Source: Rhizobium leguminosarum
GTDB lineage: Bacteria; Pseudomonadota; Alphaproteobacteria; Rhizobiales; Rhizobiaceae
DNA: 64,000 nt
Reading direction: 5' to 3'
NCBI RefSeq assembly: GCF_001679785.1
Contig: NZ_CP016286.1
Coordinates: forward strand, 2,046,001-2,110,000
This document shows positions 51,803 through 60,417 of this stretch, one piece after another. The notes under the pieces are model-generated. The model had not been told where the DNA came from. It saw nothing but the letters and a program-made list of their open reading frames with translations, and did not search any database. The first letter of the stretch is position 1, and every line of letters begins with the position of its first letter. The position numbers were made by a program, and so were the translations under genes.

Positions 51803-52189
51803 ATGACCGATGCCGCCAAGCCGAGAGGCGAATTGACGCTGAGGACGCTTGCCATGCCCGGTGACGCCAATCCGGCCGGCGATATCTTCGGCGGCTGGGT
51901 CATGGCGCAGATGGACCTTGCCTCTGGCATCCGCGCTGCCGAGCGCGCCAAGGGCCGCGTCGTCACCGCCGCCGTCAAGGAGATGGCCTTCGAACTGCCG
52001 GTCAAGATCGGCGACACTTTGTCTGTCTATACCGATATCGACCGTGTCGGCCGCACCTCGATCACGCTCTGCGTCGAAGCCTGGGCGCACCGCGCACGTT
52101 ACGCCAAGATGGAAAAGGTCACAGCTGGCACCTTCATCATGGTGGCGCTCGACGAAGAGGGCAAACCGAAGCAAGTCCCCGAGGAGTGA
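51803..52189 (+). CDS. Acyl-CoA thioesterase (YciA-like hot-dog fold)
   Basis: A 128-residue hot-dog thioesterase. The signature MPGDANPAGDIFGGWVMAQMDLASG contains the catalytic Asp, and VTAAVKEMAFELPVKIGDTLSVYTDI the second strand region. YciA-like enzymes hydrolyse a broad range of acyl-CoA esters. GGAGAAG lies before the ATG at 51803. The following membrane-protein gene starts 19 bp downstream and may be co-transcribed. Confidence 0.88.
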   Translation: MTDAAKPRGELTLRTLAMPGDANPAGDIFGGWVMAQMDLASGIRAAERAKGRVVTAAVKEMAFELPVKIGDTLSVYTDIDRVGRTSITLCVEAWAHRARYAKMEKVTAGTFIMVALDEEGKPKQVPEE

Positions 52190-52208
52190 CAGCCTAAGGA
52201 TCGAAAGC

Positions 52209-52796
52209 ATGGAAACGGTCAGCACGCCGGAGGTCTTCCTTCACATCAAGGTGGTGATGGGCATGGTCATCAGCCTTTCTCTCGCGAGAGTGCTCACCGG
52301 CCTTGCCGGCATCGTCCAGCATCCCGCCAAGGCCAAGGTCTATCCCATCCATCTCGGTTGGGCGCTGTCGATGTTCCTGTTCATCATCCATATCTGGTGG
52401 TGGGAATATCGCCTGCAGGCGGTGCCGGCGATCGGCTTCGGCATCTATCTCTTCCTCATCTGCTTCTGCAGTCTGTTCTTCCTGCTCTGCGCCCTGCTCT
52501 TTCCGGCCTCGCTCGACGAATATGGCGGCTACGAGGAATATTTCATCTCGCGGCGCAAATGGTTCTTCGGCATCCTCGGCCTCACCTACGCCGTCGATAT
52601 TCTCGACACGGCAATCAAGGGCCATGAGCGCATCCTCTCGCTCGGCTGGGAATACCCAGCTCGCAACATCATCTACATCCTCCTCTGCGCCATCGCCGCC
52701 TGGACCGCCAACCGCCGCTTCCACACCGCCTTCATCATCGCCAACCTGATCTACCAGATCAGCTTCATCTTCCGGCTTTATGATGTGCTGGGGTGA
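52209..52796 (+). CDS. Hypothetical multi-spanning membrane protein
   Basis: A 195-residue protein with about six hydrophobic segments (for example MVISLSLARVLTGLAGIV, MFLFIIHIWWWEYRL, IYLFLICFCSLFFLLCALLF, ILLCAIAAW). The loop KVYPIHLGW and the aromatic-rich HIWWWEY are the most distinctive parts. I do not recognise a named family. AAGGA lies before the ATG at 52209. Confidence 0.7.
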   Translation: METVSTPEVFLHIKVVMGMVISLSLARVLTGLAGIVQHPAKAKVYPIHLGWALSMFLFIIHIWWWEYRLQAVPAIGFGIYLFLICFCSLFFLLCALLFPASLDEYGGYEEYFISRRKWFFGILGLTYAVDILDTAIKGHERILSLGWEYPARNIIYILLCAIAAWTANRRFHTAFIIANLIYQISFIFRLYDVLG

Positions 52797-52802
52797 GACG
52801 TG

Positions 52803-52980
52803 GTCCCGCGAAGCGGGAGCAATCGATCCAGTGAATCGATTGCAAACGTCGAACGCCCTGAGCCATGCGAGGGGCCGGGAAGCGGCAAGCTCCCTGGCCA
52901 GCCAGGAGAGGACCTTATTCTTGCCCTTCGCTTACGCTCCGTGCATTCGCGGCCCCGCCGCTCACCCCCTAAGAAACTGC
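52803..52980. repeat. Mosaic intergenic repeat with short palindromes
   Basis: The gap to the next gene holds TCCCGCGAAGCGGGA, then ATCGATCCAGTGAATCGAT, both hairpins, followed by a segment ending CGCTTACGCTCCGTGCATTCGCGG. That last unit recurs inverted at about 58905-58931, so this belongs to the same mosaic family as the repeats at 11163 and 58840. The right end runs into the 3' end of the DUF1501 gene. Confidence 0.6.
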
Positions 52981-54134
52981 GACCCCTTATCGAACCCCAG
53001 TCCCGGAAAGATCTTCCCGGTCAAATCATCCGCGCTCACATCGAACTGCCGGTAGAGCATCGCTGCCGCAAGCTCGCGCACGTCGGCGGTCGGCATCAGG
53101 TCGCGGTCGTCGAGCAGCTGGCCGTCGCCAATGCCCGGCCAACGGCCGAGGACGCGGCCGCCGTTGATGGCGCCGCCTGATAGCAGCGCGCAGCCGCCGG
53201 TGCCGTGGTCGGTGCCGGCTGAGCCGTTCTGACGCACGGTGCGACCGAACTCGGTCATGGCAAGCACCACCGTCTTTGCCCAGATCTCGGACCCGAGCGT
53301 GGTCTTTAACGTATTGATCGCCTGCGAAAGGTCCTGCACCGGTCGTTTGAACTGGCCGGCCTGGCCGATATGCGTGTCCCAGCCTGATATCGAGAAGCTG
53401 GCGATGCGGTAGTCGCCCTTCAGCATCTTGGCCGCGAGCGCCGCCACATCGGCGATCTTTGCGCCGCGTTGGCCCTCCGGCTCGACCATCATCGAGGCGC
53501 TATTGGCCCGTGTCGCCTCGGCAAGCGCCTCGGCGAACGGCGGATCGCCGGCATAGAGTCGCGCCAGGAATTGCATCTCGTCGCGCGCCGGCGCCAGATT
53601 GGAATCCGACGCCCAGACGTCAACATTGTTCGGTCCGGAGAGGATCAGCTCCGTCGAGGTATTGATGTCGATTGCCTTGCGCGCATCCGAGCGCGGAATG
53701 ACGGCGAGCGCCCGGTTCAGCCATCCGGTCTTTTCCTCGGCGACATGTTCGCCGCCGGATTCCAGCATGTCCTGCCCGTCGAAATGGCTGCGCTGGTCGC
53801 GATAGGGCGTCGAGACCGCATGCACGAAGGCGAGCTCCCGGCTTTTCCAGAGCGGCATCAGCTCGGCCGCCGCCGGATTGAGGCCGAAATGCCCGTCGAG
53901 ATCGAGAAGCCCGGTATCGGGCGTAAGCGCCAGCGTCGGCCTGAGCGGCGCAAAGCCGGCATCGCCATAGGGCTGCACCAGATCCAGCCCGTCCATCGCG
54001 CCGCGCAGCACAATAGTGACGAAACGGTTGTCACCCGGCATCGCCGCGAAGGTGACGGGCGTGAAGATGGGAGCAGCGGCAAGACAGCAGGCCGACGTCA
54101 GAAAGCCGCGGCGGGAGAGCGAAATCCGGTTCAT
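52962..54134 (-). CDS. DUF1501 family exported protein
   Basis: A 390-residue protein exported by the twin-arginine route (RISLSRRGFLTSACCLAAAP). It has the DUF1501 core related to the alkaline phosphatase/sulfatase fold: FVTIVLRGAMDGLDLVQPYG, RDQRSHFDGQDMLE, FSISGWDTHIGQAG, VVLAMTEFGRTVRQNGSAGTDHGTGG with His/Asp clusters suited to metal binding. The function is unknown. It is translated just after the DUF1800 gene (11-bp gap); the two always travel together and probably act together. Confidence 0.9.
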   Translation of the reverse strand: MNRISLSRRGFLTSACCLAAAPIFTPVTFAAMPGDNRFVTIVLRGAMDGLDLVQPYGDAGFAPLRPTLALTPDTGLLDLDGHFGLNPAAAELMPLWKSRELAFVHAVSTPYRDQRSHFDGQDMLESGGEHVAEEKTGWLNRALAVIPRSDARKAIDINTSTELILSGPNNVDVWASDSNLAPARDEMQFLARLYAGDPPFAEALAEATRANSASMMVEPEGQRGAKIADVAALAAKMLKGDYRIASFSISGWDTHIGQAGQFKRPVQDLSQAINTLKTTLGSEIWAKTVVLAMTEFGRTVRQNGSAGTDHGTGGCALLSGGAINGGRVLGRWPGIGDGQLLDDRDLMPTADVRELAAAMLYRQFDVSADDLTGKIFPGLGFDKGSQFLRG

Positions 54135-54145
54135 GACAGAGGCTC

Positions 54146-55657
54146 CTATCGGCGGTTGAATTCGGGCGACGCCAGCACCAGCGTCAGCCCGCTGATCTTG
54201 TTCGGCGCCTGCGAGACGACGCGGATCGTCTCGTCGCGCGCGGCATCGGCGAGCGTCGATTTCAAGAATTCGCGCGGATCCTCGTCCCGGCCGAACTGTG
54301 CTGCGGCCCGCCTTGCCCAGGCCAGCCGCTCGGCGAGCTGGCTGCCGGTGATCCAGGCGGAGAAGCCTTCCTCGAAACCGGCCGGGCTCGGCGGCAGCCA
54401 GGTCGGCTGGCCCATGCGCCTGAGTGCCCCCTGCCCCAGCGCCCGCGCCGTCTGGAAGGCTTTGAGGCGCTTCTCCCTCGCCTCGCCGGCGGGATCCGTC
54501 GGCACCGGCGATCCTGCCATGCCAGGCGTGTTCGCCGCCATGTCGCCCTCGTCAGTACCCTGCTGGTTGGACGCCAGGAAACTGCCGACGACGCCGTTGA
54601 CCGGCCCCGCATTCAGCGCCCTCAGGCCAGCGACGATATAATCGAAGGGCTGGCGCGCCTTGGCGCCCTCGTCGCGCCAGGCGGCGGGATGATCGAGCAT
54701 GGCGGTGTAGACGGCAGTCAGATCGCCATCCGTCTTCTTCCAGGCCTCCGCCATATCGGACACCATGCCCTCGTCAGGCTGGTCGGCGATAAAATGCACC
54801 GCGAGCTTGCGGCTGATATGCGCCGCCGTCTTCGGATGCAGCGCCAGATCGTCAAGCATGTCGAGATAATCGTCGCGCGAGCGCCTGCGCCCGCCATAGC
54901 TGACGCCGAGCACCTCATGCGCGCCGGGCTCCGATATATTCGGCCGGAAGGCGATGTCCATCTCCTTGCGGTCGATAGTGAGCCCCGTCAGCACCATGGC
55001 CGCCGCCGTGACATCCGCCTGGCTATAGCCGCTGCCAGCGCCAAGCGTGTGCAGCTCCAGCAGTTCGCGACCGAGATTTTCGTTCAGCCCTTTGTTGCGC
55101 TTCATGCCGCCGGCCGAATCCGGCCCAAGCGAATCCGCCTGGTCGAGATAGATCAGCATGGCCGGATGGGCGGTGGCATTGCGCAAGAGATCGCCGAACC
55201 TGCCTGATATGAACGGCCGGATCGCCTCGGCCTCGTAGAGCGGCACGATGAGACGCATCGGCAGGCTCTTATTGGCGCTGGTGGAGAAATGATCGGTCCA
55301 GAAGGTCGAAAGCCTCTCGTAGAAGCCGTACGGCGATAGCACCGCCTGCATCAGCCGCAGGTTCGCATCATGCTGGAACTGCTGCTGCACTTGCTGTTGC
55401 ACGCCTTTGCGCATCTCGCGTTGCGTCGTATCGTCGGTCACCGTCTTGGCGTCCTGCCGGATCTGCTTCAACTGCGCCTGCAGGCTGAGAATTGCCTGGT
55501 GGCGCATGTCGGGCCCGCCGAGGGGAAAATCCGGCGTTGCCGCCACCCCCATGCGCAGCTGGCCGATGAGATCGTCTTTGCTATCCGGCGGCGCCTCGCC
55601 CGGCCGGAAACCATAGCCGAACCGGATCGCCGCCATCGTCGGGAAAGACAGGCTCAT
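54146..55657 (-). CDS. DUF1800 family protein
   Basis: A 503-residue protein of the DUF1800 family. Family motifs include FWTDHFSTSANKS, LRNATAHPAMLIYLDQADS, NENLGRELLELHTLGAGSGYSQADV, and AHISRKLAVHFIADQP. No clear signal peptide is seen, although some family members are exported. It forms an operon with DUF1501. No biochemical role is established; the pair is widespread in Gram-negative bacteria. Confidence 0.9.
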   Translation of the reverse strand: MSLSFPTMAAIRFGYGFRPGEAPPDSKDDLIGQLRMGVAATPDFPLGGPDMRHQAILSLQAQLKQIRQDAKTVTDDTTQREMRKGVQQQVQQQFQHDANLRLMQAVLSPYGFYERLSTFWTDHFSTSANKSLPMRLIVPLYEAEAIRPFISGRFGDLLRNATAHPAMLIYLDQADSLGPDSAGGMKRNKGLNENLGRELLELHTLGAGSGYSQADVTAAAMVLTGLTIDRKEMDIAFRPNISEPGAHEVLGVSYGGRRRSRDDYLDMLDDLALHPKTAAHISRKLAVHFIADQPDEGMVSDMAEAWKKTDGDLTAVYTAMLDHPAAWRDEGAKARQPFDYIVAGLRALNAGPVNGVVGSFLASNQQGTDEGDMAANTPGMAGSPVPTDPAGEAREKRLKAFQTARALGQGALRRMGQPTWLPPSPAGFEEGFSAWITGSQLAERLAWARRAAAQFGRDEDPREFLKSTLADAARDETIRVVSQAPNKISGLTLVLASPEFNRR

Positions 55658-55778
55658 GACCGCTCACCTCCTATTCACTAGAAGGTGACAGGCTGCCAGC
55701 TGATTGCGACCGCAATCTGTAGGAAATGCGGCGATATCCAGACATGAACAATTTGTAATCTATTGAAAAGGCTAAAGT

Positions 55779-56126
55779 TTATGCACGAAAGATGAAGGAT
55801 GCCCCGATTGCGATCAGGGCGAAGCCGATCGCATGGTTCCAGGTCAGGTTCTCGCCGAGCCAGAAGATCGAGAAGCCGGCAAAGACGATCAGCGTGATCA
55901 CCTCCTGCATCGTCTTCAGCTGCGCCGTCGTATAGACCGCCGAACCGATCCGGTTGGCCGGCACCGCCAGGCAATATTCGAAAAAGGCGATACCCCAGCT
56001 GACGATGATGGCGAGGAAGATGGCACTGCTCTTATGCTTGAGATGCCCGTACCAGGCAAAGGTCATGAAGATGTTGGAAGCAAACAGTATGACGACGGGC
56101 AAGACGGCGGCAGGAGAAAAGGACAT
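55779..56126 (-). CDS. DUF486 / DMT-like small membrane protein
   Basis: A 115-residue protein with four hydrophobic helices, matching the DUF486 family (small multidrug-resistance-like fold): VVILFASNIFMTFAWYGHLK, IIVSWGIAFFEYCLAVPANRIG, TAQLKTMQEVITLIVFAGFS, LTWNHAIGFALIAIGASFI. It may act as a dimer. Substrate unknown. The ATG at 56126 is followed directly by a hydrophobic segment, so I preferred it to the longer frame. Confidence 0.85.
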   Translation of the reverse strand: MSFSPAAVLPVVILFASNIFMTFAWYGHLKHKSSAIFLAIIVSWGIAFFEYCLAVPANRIGSAVYTTAQLKTMQEVITLIVFAGFSIFWLGENLTWNHAIGFALIAIGASFIFRA

Positions 56127-56421
56127 GGAAAACTCGGGGGCTGTGAAGGGGGGAACCGATCCGGCAGGGAGATACCGGCAGCCCTTACCTAGCACGCCGC
56201 CATTCGACGGCAAGCCCCGGGAACGGCTGCGACCTTACGCCACCGAGACGATGCGGATGCCAGGCAGGTCGCGCGGCGGTTCGCCTTCCCAGCGCAGGAA
56301 TTGCACCGGAACTGGGCTCGCGGGAGCGCGACGTTCCGTGAAAAATACCGTGCATTTTTCCACTTAATGTTGAAACGAATCAACCTGCCGGACTAGGTTG
56401 CGCAGATACATAGGGGGCGAC

Positions 56422-57255
56422 ATGGACACGACACCGCAGATGCCGCAATACGCTACTTTGCCTTCCCGCCACTTCTGGCGACGCGCCGTGGCCTATCTCA
56501 TCGACATCATCATCTTTCAGGCCGCCATTCTCATAGCCGTCTACTGTATTTCAACAGTTCTTCCCCTAGACTTCCGCTTTCCCGGCTGGAGTTACACACA
56601 GTGCGGCGTAGAGTTGCCGGATCAGCTTGCAAAGCGGATTGACGCCGGATGGCCGCTGAGAAGTGGGGAAGTTCGTATCAATCAGATCTGCGAAGTCAGC
56701 CAAATCGGCTCGGAAAAACAAAGATACCTGCAGACGGGCGTCTCCCGTCAAACAGACAACGGGACATCAGGCCAATGGCTGACCATCCCTGTCGACGCGG
56801 ACGACAATCCAGTGATCGGACCCGTGTTCGTATATTCCAGCGTGATCTCCGGCATCGTCAACATTGCCTTTCTCGCGTTTGCCTTCGCCTATTTTTCCGC
56901 AAATGGCCGCCGCACGATCGGAAAGAAGCTGCTCGGCCTGAGAGTCCAATCCGTCGATGGTAAAAGCCCCGGCCTTGGCACCGAGTTTAGACGGGAGATC
57001 CTGAAATTCAGCCCGTATCTGTTTTTCATCGCCGCCGCTTTTGCGTTTTCGCTGTTTCCAGTCTCTCCCACGGAAGACTTCGACGCCTTGCTCCGCATGT
57101 CTCGCGACGGATACACACTTTTGAACAACGGCGCCGCAACGTTCAACATCATCCTGGGTATAGCCGCCCTTATTTGGTGGTTCTTGCCCTTCATCTTTTG
57201 GCGAGGACAGACCTTTTACGATCGCATCTGCGCCTGCAAGGTGGTGAAGAGCTGA
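56422..57255 (+). CDS. RDD family membrane protein
   Basis: A 277-residue protein with the RDD pattern: RRAVAYLIDIIIFQAAILIA in helix 1 and GRRTIGKKLLGLRVQSVDG before the later helices, ending FYDRICACKVV. Between helices 1 and 2 is an unusually large extracytoplasmic loop of about 90 residues with two cysteines (TQCGVEL, NQICEVS). RDD proteins have been linked to ion exchange, but the role here is not known. GGGGGC precedes the ATG at 56422. Confidence 0.8.
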   Translation: MDTTPQMPQYATLPSRHFWRRAVAYLIDIIIFQAAILIAVYCISTVLPLDFRFPGWSYTQCGVELPDQLAKRIDAGWPLRSGEVRINQICEVSQIGSEKQRYLQTGVSRQTDNGTSGQWLTIPVDADDNPVIGPVFVYSSVISGIVNIAFLAFAFAYFSANGRRTIGKKLLGLRVQSVDGKSPGLGTEFRREILKFSPYLFFIAAAFAFSLFPVSPTEDFDALLRMSRDGYTLLNNGAATFNIILGIAALIWWFLPFIFWRGQTFYDRICACKVVKS

Positions 57256-57284
57256 AAGGCTCTGTCGCCTTGGCGGCAGTACGC

Positions 57285-57316
57285 AAGAAAAGGCCGGCAG
57301 CCATCGCCGCCGGCCT
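57285..57316 (-). terminator. Probable terminator of the MFS permease gene
   Basis: AGGCCGGC (57291-57298) pairs with GCCGGCCT (57309-57316). On the minus strand TTTTCTT follows the stem. It lies 19 bp after the permease stop and also between convergent genes, so it may serve both. Confidence 0.65.
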
Positions 57317-57334
57317 CCATAGCCGCAGGCAGCG

Positions 57335-58585
57335 CTAGATTCGCATCGCGCCATGCGGCTCCTCGGCCTCCTCCGTGCCGAAGCGCACATCCTTCTTTTC
57401 GTAGCCGAAGCCGGCAAGAGCCGCGACGATCAACGCCACCACCGCCGCGACGATCAGCAGTGCATAGGCATAGTCGCCGTCCCAGCGGGCGGCCAGCCCC
57501 GCCTGCAGCGTCGCATTGCCCGAGGCGAGCAGGTTGCCGAGCTGGTAGGCGAAGCCAGGAAAGGCGCCGCGCACCTCGTCGGGTGACAGTTCGTTCAGAT
57601 GCACCGGCACGATGCCCCAGGCGCCCTGGACGAAGAACTGCATCAGGAAAGCACCGATGGCGAGCAGCACCGGCCCCGGCGCATAGGCCCAGAGCGGCGC
57701 GACGGGCACGGCGATCAGTGCGGCGATGACGATTGCCTTTTTGCGCCCGATCCGCTGCGACAGTGCCCCGAAGAACAGCCCGCCGCAGATCGCCCCGATA
57801 TTGTAGACGATGGCGATCGCGCCGACCGTATAGCTCGAATAGTTGCGCTGGGTCTCGAGGAAGGTTGGGTAGATATCCTGCGTGCCGTGGCTGAAGAAGT
57901 TGAAGGCCGTCATCAGCAGCACCGCCCAGATGAACAGCGGAATATTCTCGCGCAAGACCGTCAGGAACGGCCGGCGCCCCTCGGCCTTCCGCTTCAGGAA
58001 GGCTGGGCTCTCCTCGACATTGCGTCTGATGTAGAGCACCAGCAGCGCCGGCACCGCGCCAACAAAAAACATGCCACGCCAGCCGATGACCGGGAAGAGC
58101 AGGAAGAACGCGATCGAGGCGATCAGATAGCCCGACGGATAACCCGCCTGCAGGATGCCGGAAACGATACCGCGGCTTTCCTCCGGCACCGTCTCCATAA
58201 CAAGCGAGGCGCCGACGCCCCATTCACCGCCCATGGCGATGCCGTAGAGCGCCCTGAGCACGAGAAACATCGTGAGCCCGGTGGAGAAGCCGGTCAGGAA
58301 TTCGAACAGCGAATAGAGCAGCACGTCGGCCATCAGCGTGATGCGCCGCCCGTAACGGTCGGCCGCCAGCCCGAAGATCAGCGCGCCGAGCGCCCGCATG
58401 GCAAGCGTCAGGAAGATCGCCACCGAGACGGCGGGAACGTCGGTGTTGAATTCCTCGGCGATATATTTGAGAACGAAGACGAGAATGAAGAAATCGAAGG
58501 CGTCGAGCGTCCAGCCGAGATAGCTGGCGATGACGGTGTTGCGCTGCTGCGGCGTCAGCCGGCGCAGGCTTTCCAAAGCGGACAT
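57335..58585 (-). CDS. MFS transporter, carboxylate/sialate-type (SHS family)
   Basis: A 416-residue, 12-helix permease. The start SYLGWTLDAFDFFILVFVL and the loop motif FGLAADRYGRRITLM, with GEWGVGASLVMETVPEESRG and SHGTQDIYPTFL, mark the group of proton symporters for lactate, pyruvate and related carboxylates. It is monocistronic. The exact substrate cannot be read from the sequence. Confidence 0.86.
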   Translation of the reverse strand: MSALESLRRLTPQQRNTVIASYLGWTLDAFDFFILVFVLKYIAEEFNTDVPAVSVAIFLTLAMRALGALIFGLAADRYGRRITLMADVLLYSLFEFLTGFSTGLTMFLVLRALYGIAMGGEWGVGASLVMETVPEESRGIVSGILQAGYPSGYLIASIAFFLLFPVIGWRGMFFVGAVPALLVLYIRRNVEESPAFLKRKAEGRRPFLTVLRENIPLFIWAVLLMTAFNFFSHGTQDIYPTFLETQRNYSSYTVGAIAIVYNIGAICGGLFFGALSQRIGRKKAIVIAALIAVPVAPLWAYAPGPVLLAIGAFLMQFFVQGAWGIVPVHLNELSPDEVRGAFPGFAYQLGNLLASGNATLQAGLAARWDGDYAYALLIVAAVVALIVAALAGFGYEKKDVRFGTEEAEEPHGAMRI

Positions 58586-58839
58586 CTGATATTCCTCCGT
58601 CCGAAAGCGGCGGCGAGGCGGGCAATTCCGGATGCCGTCGGAAGGGGTGCCCGAAACGGGCGGGGTGATGCTGTACGGCAGCGTTTGCAGCCGGAGACAG
58701 CGGGCAATAACGTCAGCAATGCTGCTCGTGTTCCATCACGATTGCCGTGATCGGGTGGCACCTCAGCGCCATATTGAAGGCGTGCACCTTCCTTCCAGCA
58801 CCCTGGCTTTCACGTTGGTGCATGCGGGCCGCTGCCTGC

Positions 58840-59000
58840 CTCTTCTCCCCAGCGGGGAGAAGTGCCGGAGCAATAGCGAGGCGATGAGGGGGCGAGCGGC
58901 AAAGCCGCGAATGCACTGAGCGTAAGCGGCAAGCAAAGGTGTACCGTGCCGCCCCCTCATCCGACCCTTCGGGCCACCTTCTCCCCGCTGGGGAGAAGAG
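58840..59000. repeat. Mosaic palindromic repeat (RIME-like), copy 2
   Basis: Two head-to-head copies of the module seen at 11163. On the left is CTTCTCCCCAGCGGGGAGAAG followed by GATGAGGGGGC; on the right GCCCCCTCATCCG followed by CTTCTCCCCGCTGGGGAGAAG. Between them is the inverted CCGCGAATGCACTGAGCGTAAG unit shared with 52926-52960. The two halves could pair to form one large hairpin with terminal stems. The rest of the 460-bp gap 58586-59046 shows no gene. Confidence 0.75.
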
Positions 59001-59046
59001 GGAGCAGCACGATTCTCCCTTTAGAGGAGGTGGCGCTCCCGCTAAT

Positions 59047-59850
59047 CTATCCGGGCACCCTGCCCAGGCACGCCCACGCCACCGATGCGAACGATCGCGG
59101 CCCATCCGGCTCGCCGGCCTCATATGCCGCCCTGACGGCGGCATCCACAGCCGTTCGCTTCGCCGGGTCCAGCCCCGCGACATATTTGCCGAGCGGTCCC
59201 TCGCCGGCGGCGATCGGGTTCCAGTAGTCTTCGAAGGAGAGGTATTCCATCCGGATCAGCAGCGAGGTTTCCTCGACGTCGGCAAGGCCCTGCGCGATGA
59301 AGCTTTCCTTCATTTCCCCCGGCCGCATCATCGGCTGGAAACAATATCTGCGGCGCAGGGCCAGCGCATTTTCATCCAGCATTGCCACCGTATCCCACAT
59401 CATCCGCATGCCGGACATGCCGCCATAATGGTCCCAGACGGCGGCCGCGACCACGCCGCCCGGGCGCACCACACGGCGCATCTCGGATACCGCCTTTCCC
59501 GCCTCCGGCACGAAATGCAGCACGAGCAGCGACATCGCCCTGTCGAAGCGGTTATCCTCGAAGGGAAGCGCGCAGGCATCGGCCTGCCGGATCGATACGC
59601 GGGGATCGGTGTTGCGCCGCGTTGCCGCCTCGACGAAGACCGGCGAATAGTCGACGGCGACGATCTCCTGCAGGCCCGGCGTTTCCGCCAGCGTGAACGC
59701 CAGGCTGCCGGTGCCGCAGCCGACATCGAGCACCCGGTCGCCATCCGCGAGACCGGCGAAATCGATGAACATCGGCGCCAGCTTCCTGCTCCAGCGCCCC
59801 ATCAGCCGTTCATAACCATCGGCACTTTCGACATTGAAACTCGACGGCAT
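59047..59850 (-). CDS. Class I SAM-dependent methyltransferase
   Basis: A 267-residue methyltransferase of the UbiE/COQ5-like group. Motif I is VLDVGCGTGSLAFTLAE; then AVDYSPVFVEAA, the post-I acidic site; IRQADACALPFEDNRFDRAMSLLVLHF is motif II/III. The substrate is not evident. The start at 59850 has GGGAGGAGG 5 bases upstream. It stands alone. Confidence 0.9.
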   Translation of the reverse strand: MPSSFNVESADGYERLMGRWSRKLAPMFIDFAGLADGDRVLDVGCGTGSLAFTLAETPGLQEIVAVDYSPVFVEAATRRNTDPRVSIRQADACALPFEDNRFDRAMSLLVLHFVPEAGKAVSEMRRVVRPGGVVAAAVWDHYGGMSGMRMMWDTVAMLDENALALRRRYCFQPMMRPGEMKESFIAQGLADVEETSLLIRMEYLSFEDYWNPIAAGEGPLGKYVAGLDPAKRTAVDAAVRAAYEAGEPDGPRSFASVAWACLGRVPG

Positions 59851-60153
59851 CGAAGCCTCCTCCCTCAAGGACACAGGTCTTCGATTGAATACTAGCGTTC
59901 GCCCGCGACTGTGCAAGCGGACTTCTCCCAAGCGTCGGCGGTCAGACGGGCAAGTCCAGATGCCCTGGGAGGCGTACCTCTTGCCCTGCCGCGGCGGAGA
60001 GCCCGGCATCCTCCAACATCCCTTATCTTAAGCAGCCTATAGGGCGAAGCCTCGAAGGATCATCCGCCCTCTCCGGCCTTGTCCCAAGGTACCAAGGATC
60101 ATCCCAGCGCTCCGGCGGTGGGCTTGGCAAGAGCGTCAACCCCAACCTCCCTC

Positions 60154-60280
60154 ATTCCTGTGCCCGTCACAGGAATCCAGTGCGCCCAAGTCCTTGGGCG
60201 CGGGAGACTTCCTTTCTCGTATGAGAGTCCTTCACGGCGCGGACGCGCCGTGGCTGGATTCCTGTGACAAGCACAGGAAT
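60154..60280. repeat. Cloverleaf-like structured intergenic repeat
   Basis: Two 27-bp arms at 60154-60180 and 60254-60280 are inverted copies of each other with two mismatches. Inside are two perfect 9-bp hairpins: GCGCCCAAG/CTTGGGCGC (60182-60201) and CACGGCGCG/CGCGCCGTG (60233-60252). The whole folds as a closed stem with two side arms. It is not a tRNA (no anticodon or T-loop pattern). It lies in the 567-bp gene-free gap 59851-60417, where I see nothing else. Confidence 0.75.
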
Positions 60281-60417
60281 GAAGGATGAGAAGTAGGCGC
60301 CTCGCCTCCGACTTGCCCTCTAACGCCTCTCGTACGAAGTTGCCGTGAGGCAAACGCCGGTCGATCGGCCCTCACCAAATATCAACAAGCGGCGACATCG
60401 CCAACACGGCGGCTAGC

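Noticed and set aside
60154..60280. tRNA or tmRNA because of the cloverleaf outline
   Set aside because: The closing stem is 27 bp, there is no anticodon arm or T-loop sequence and no CCA end, so it is a structured repeat, not a tRNA.
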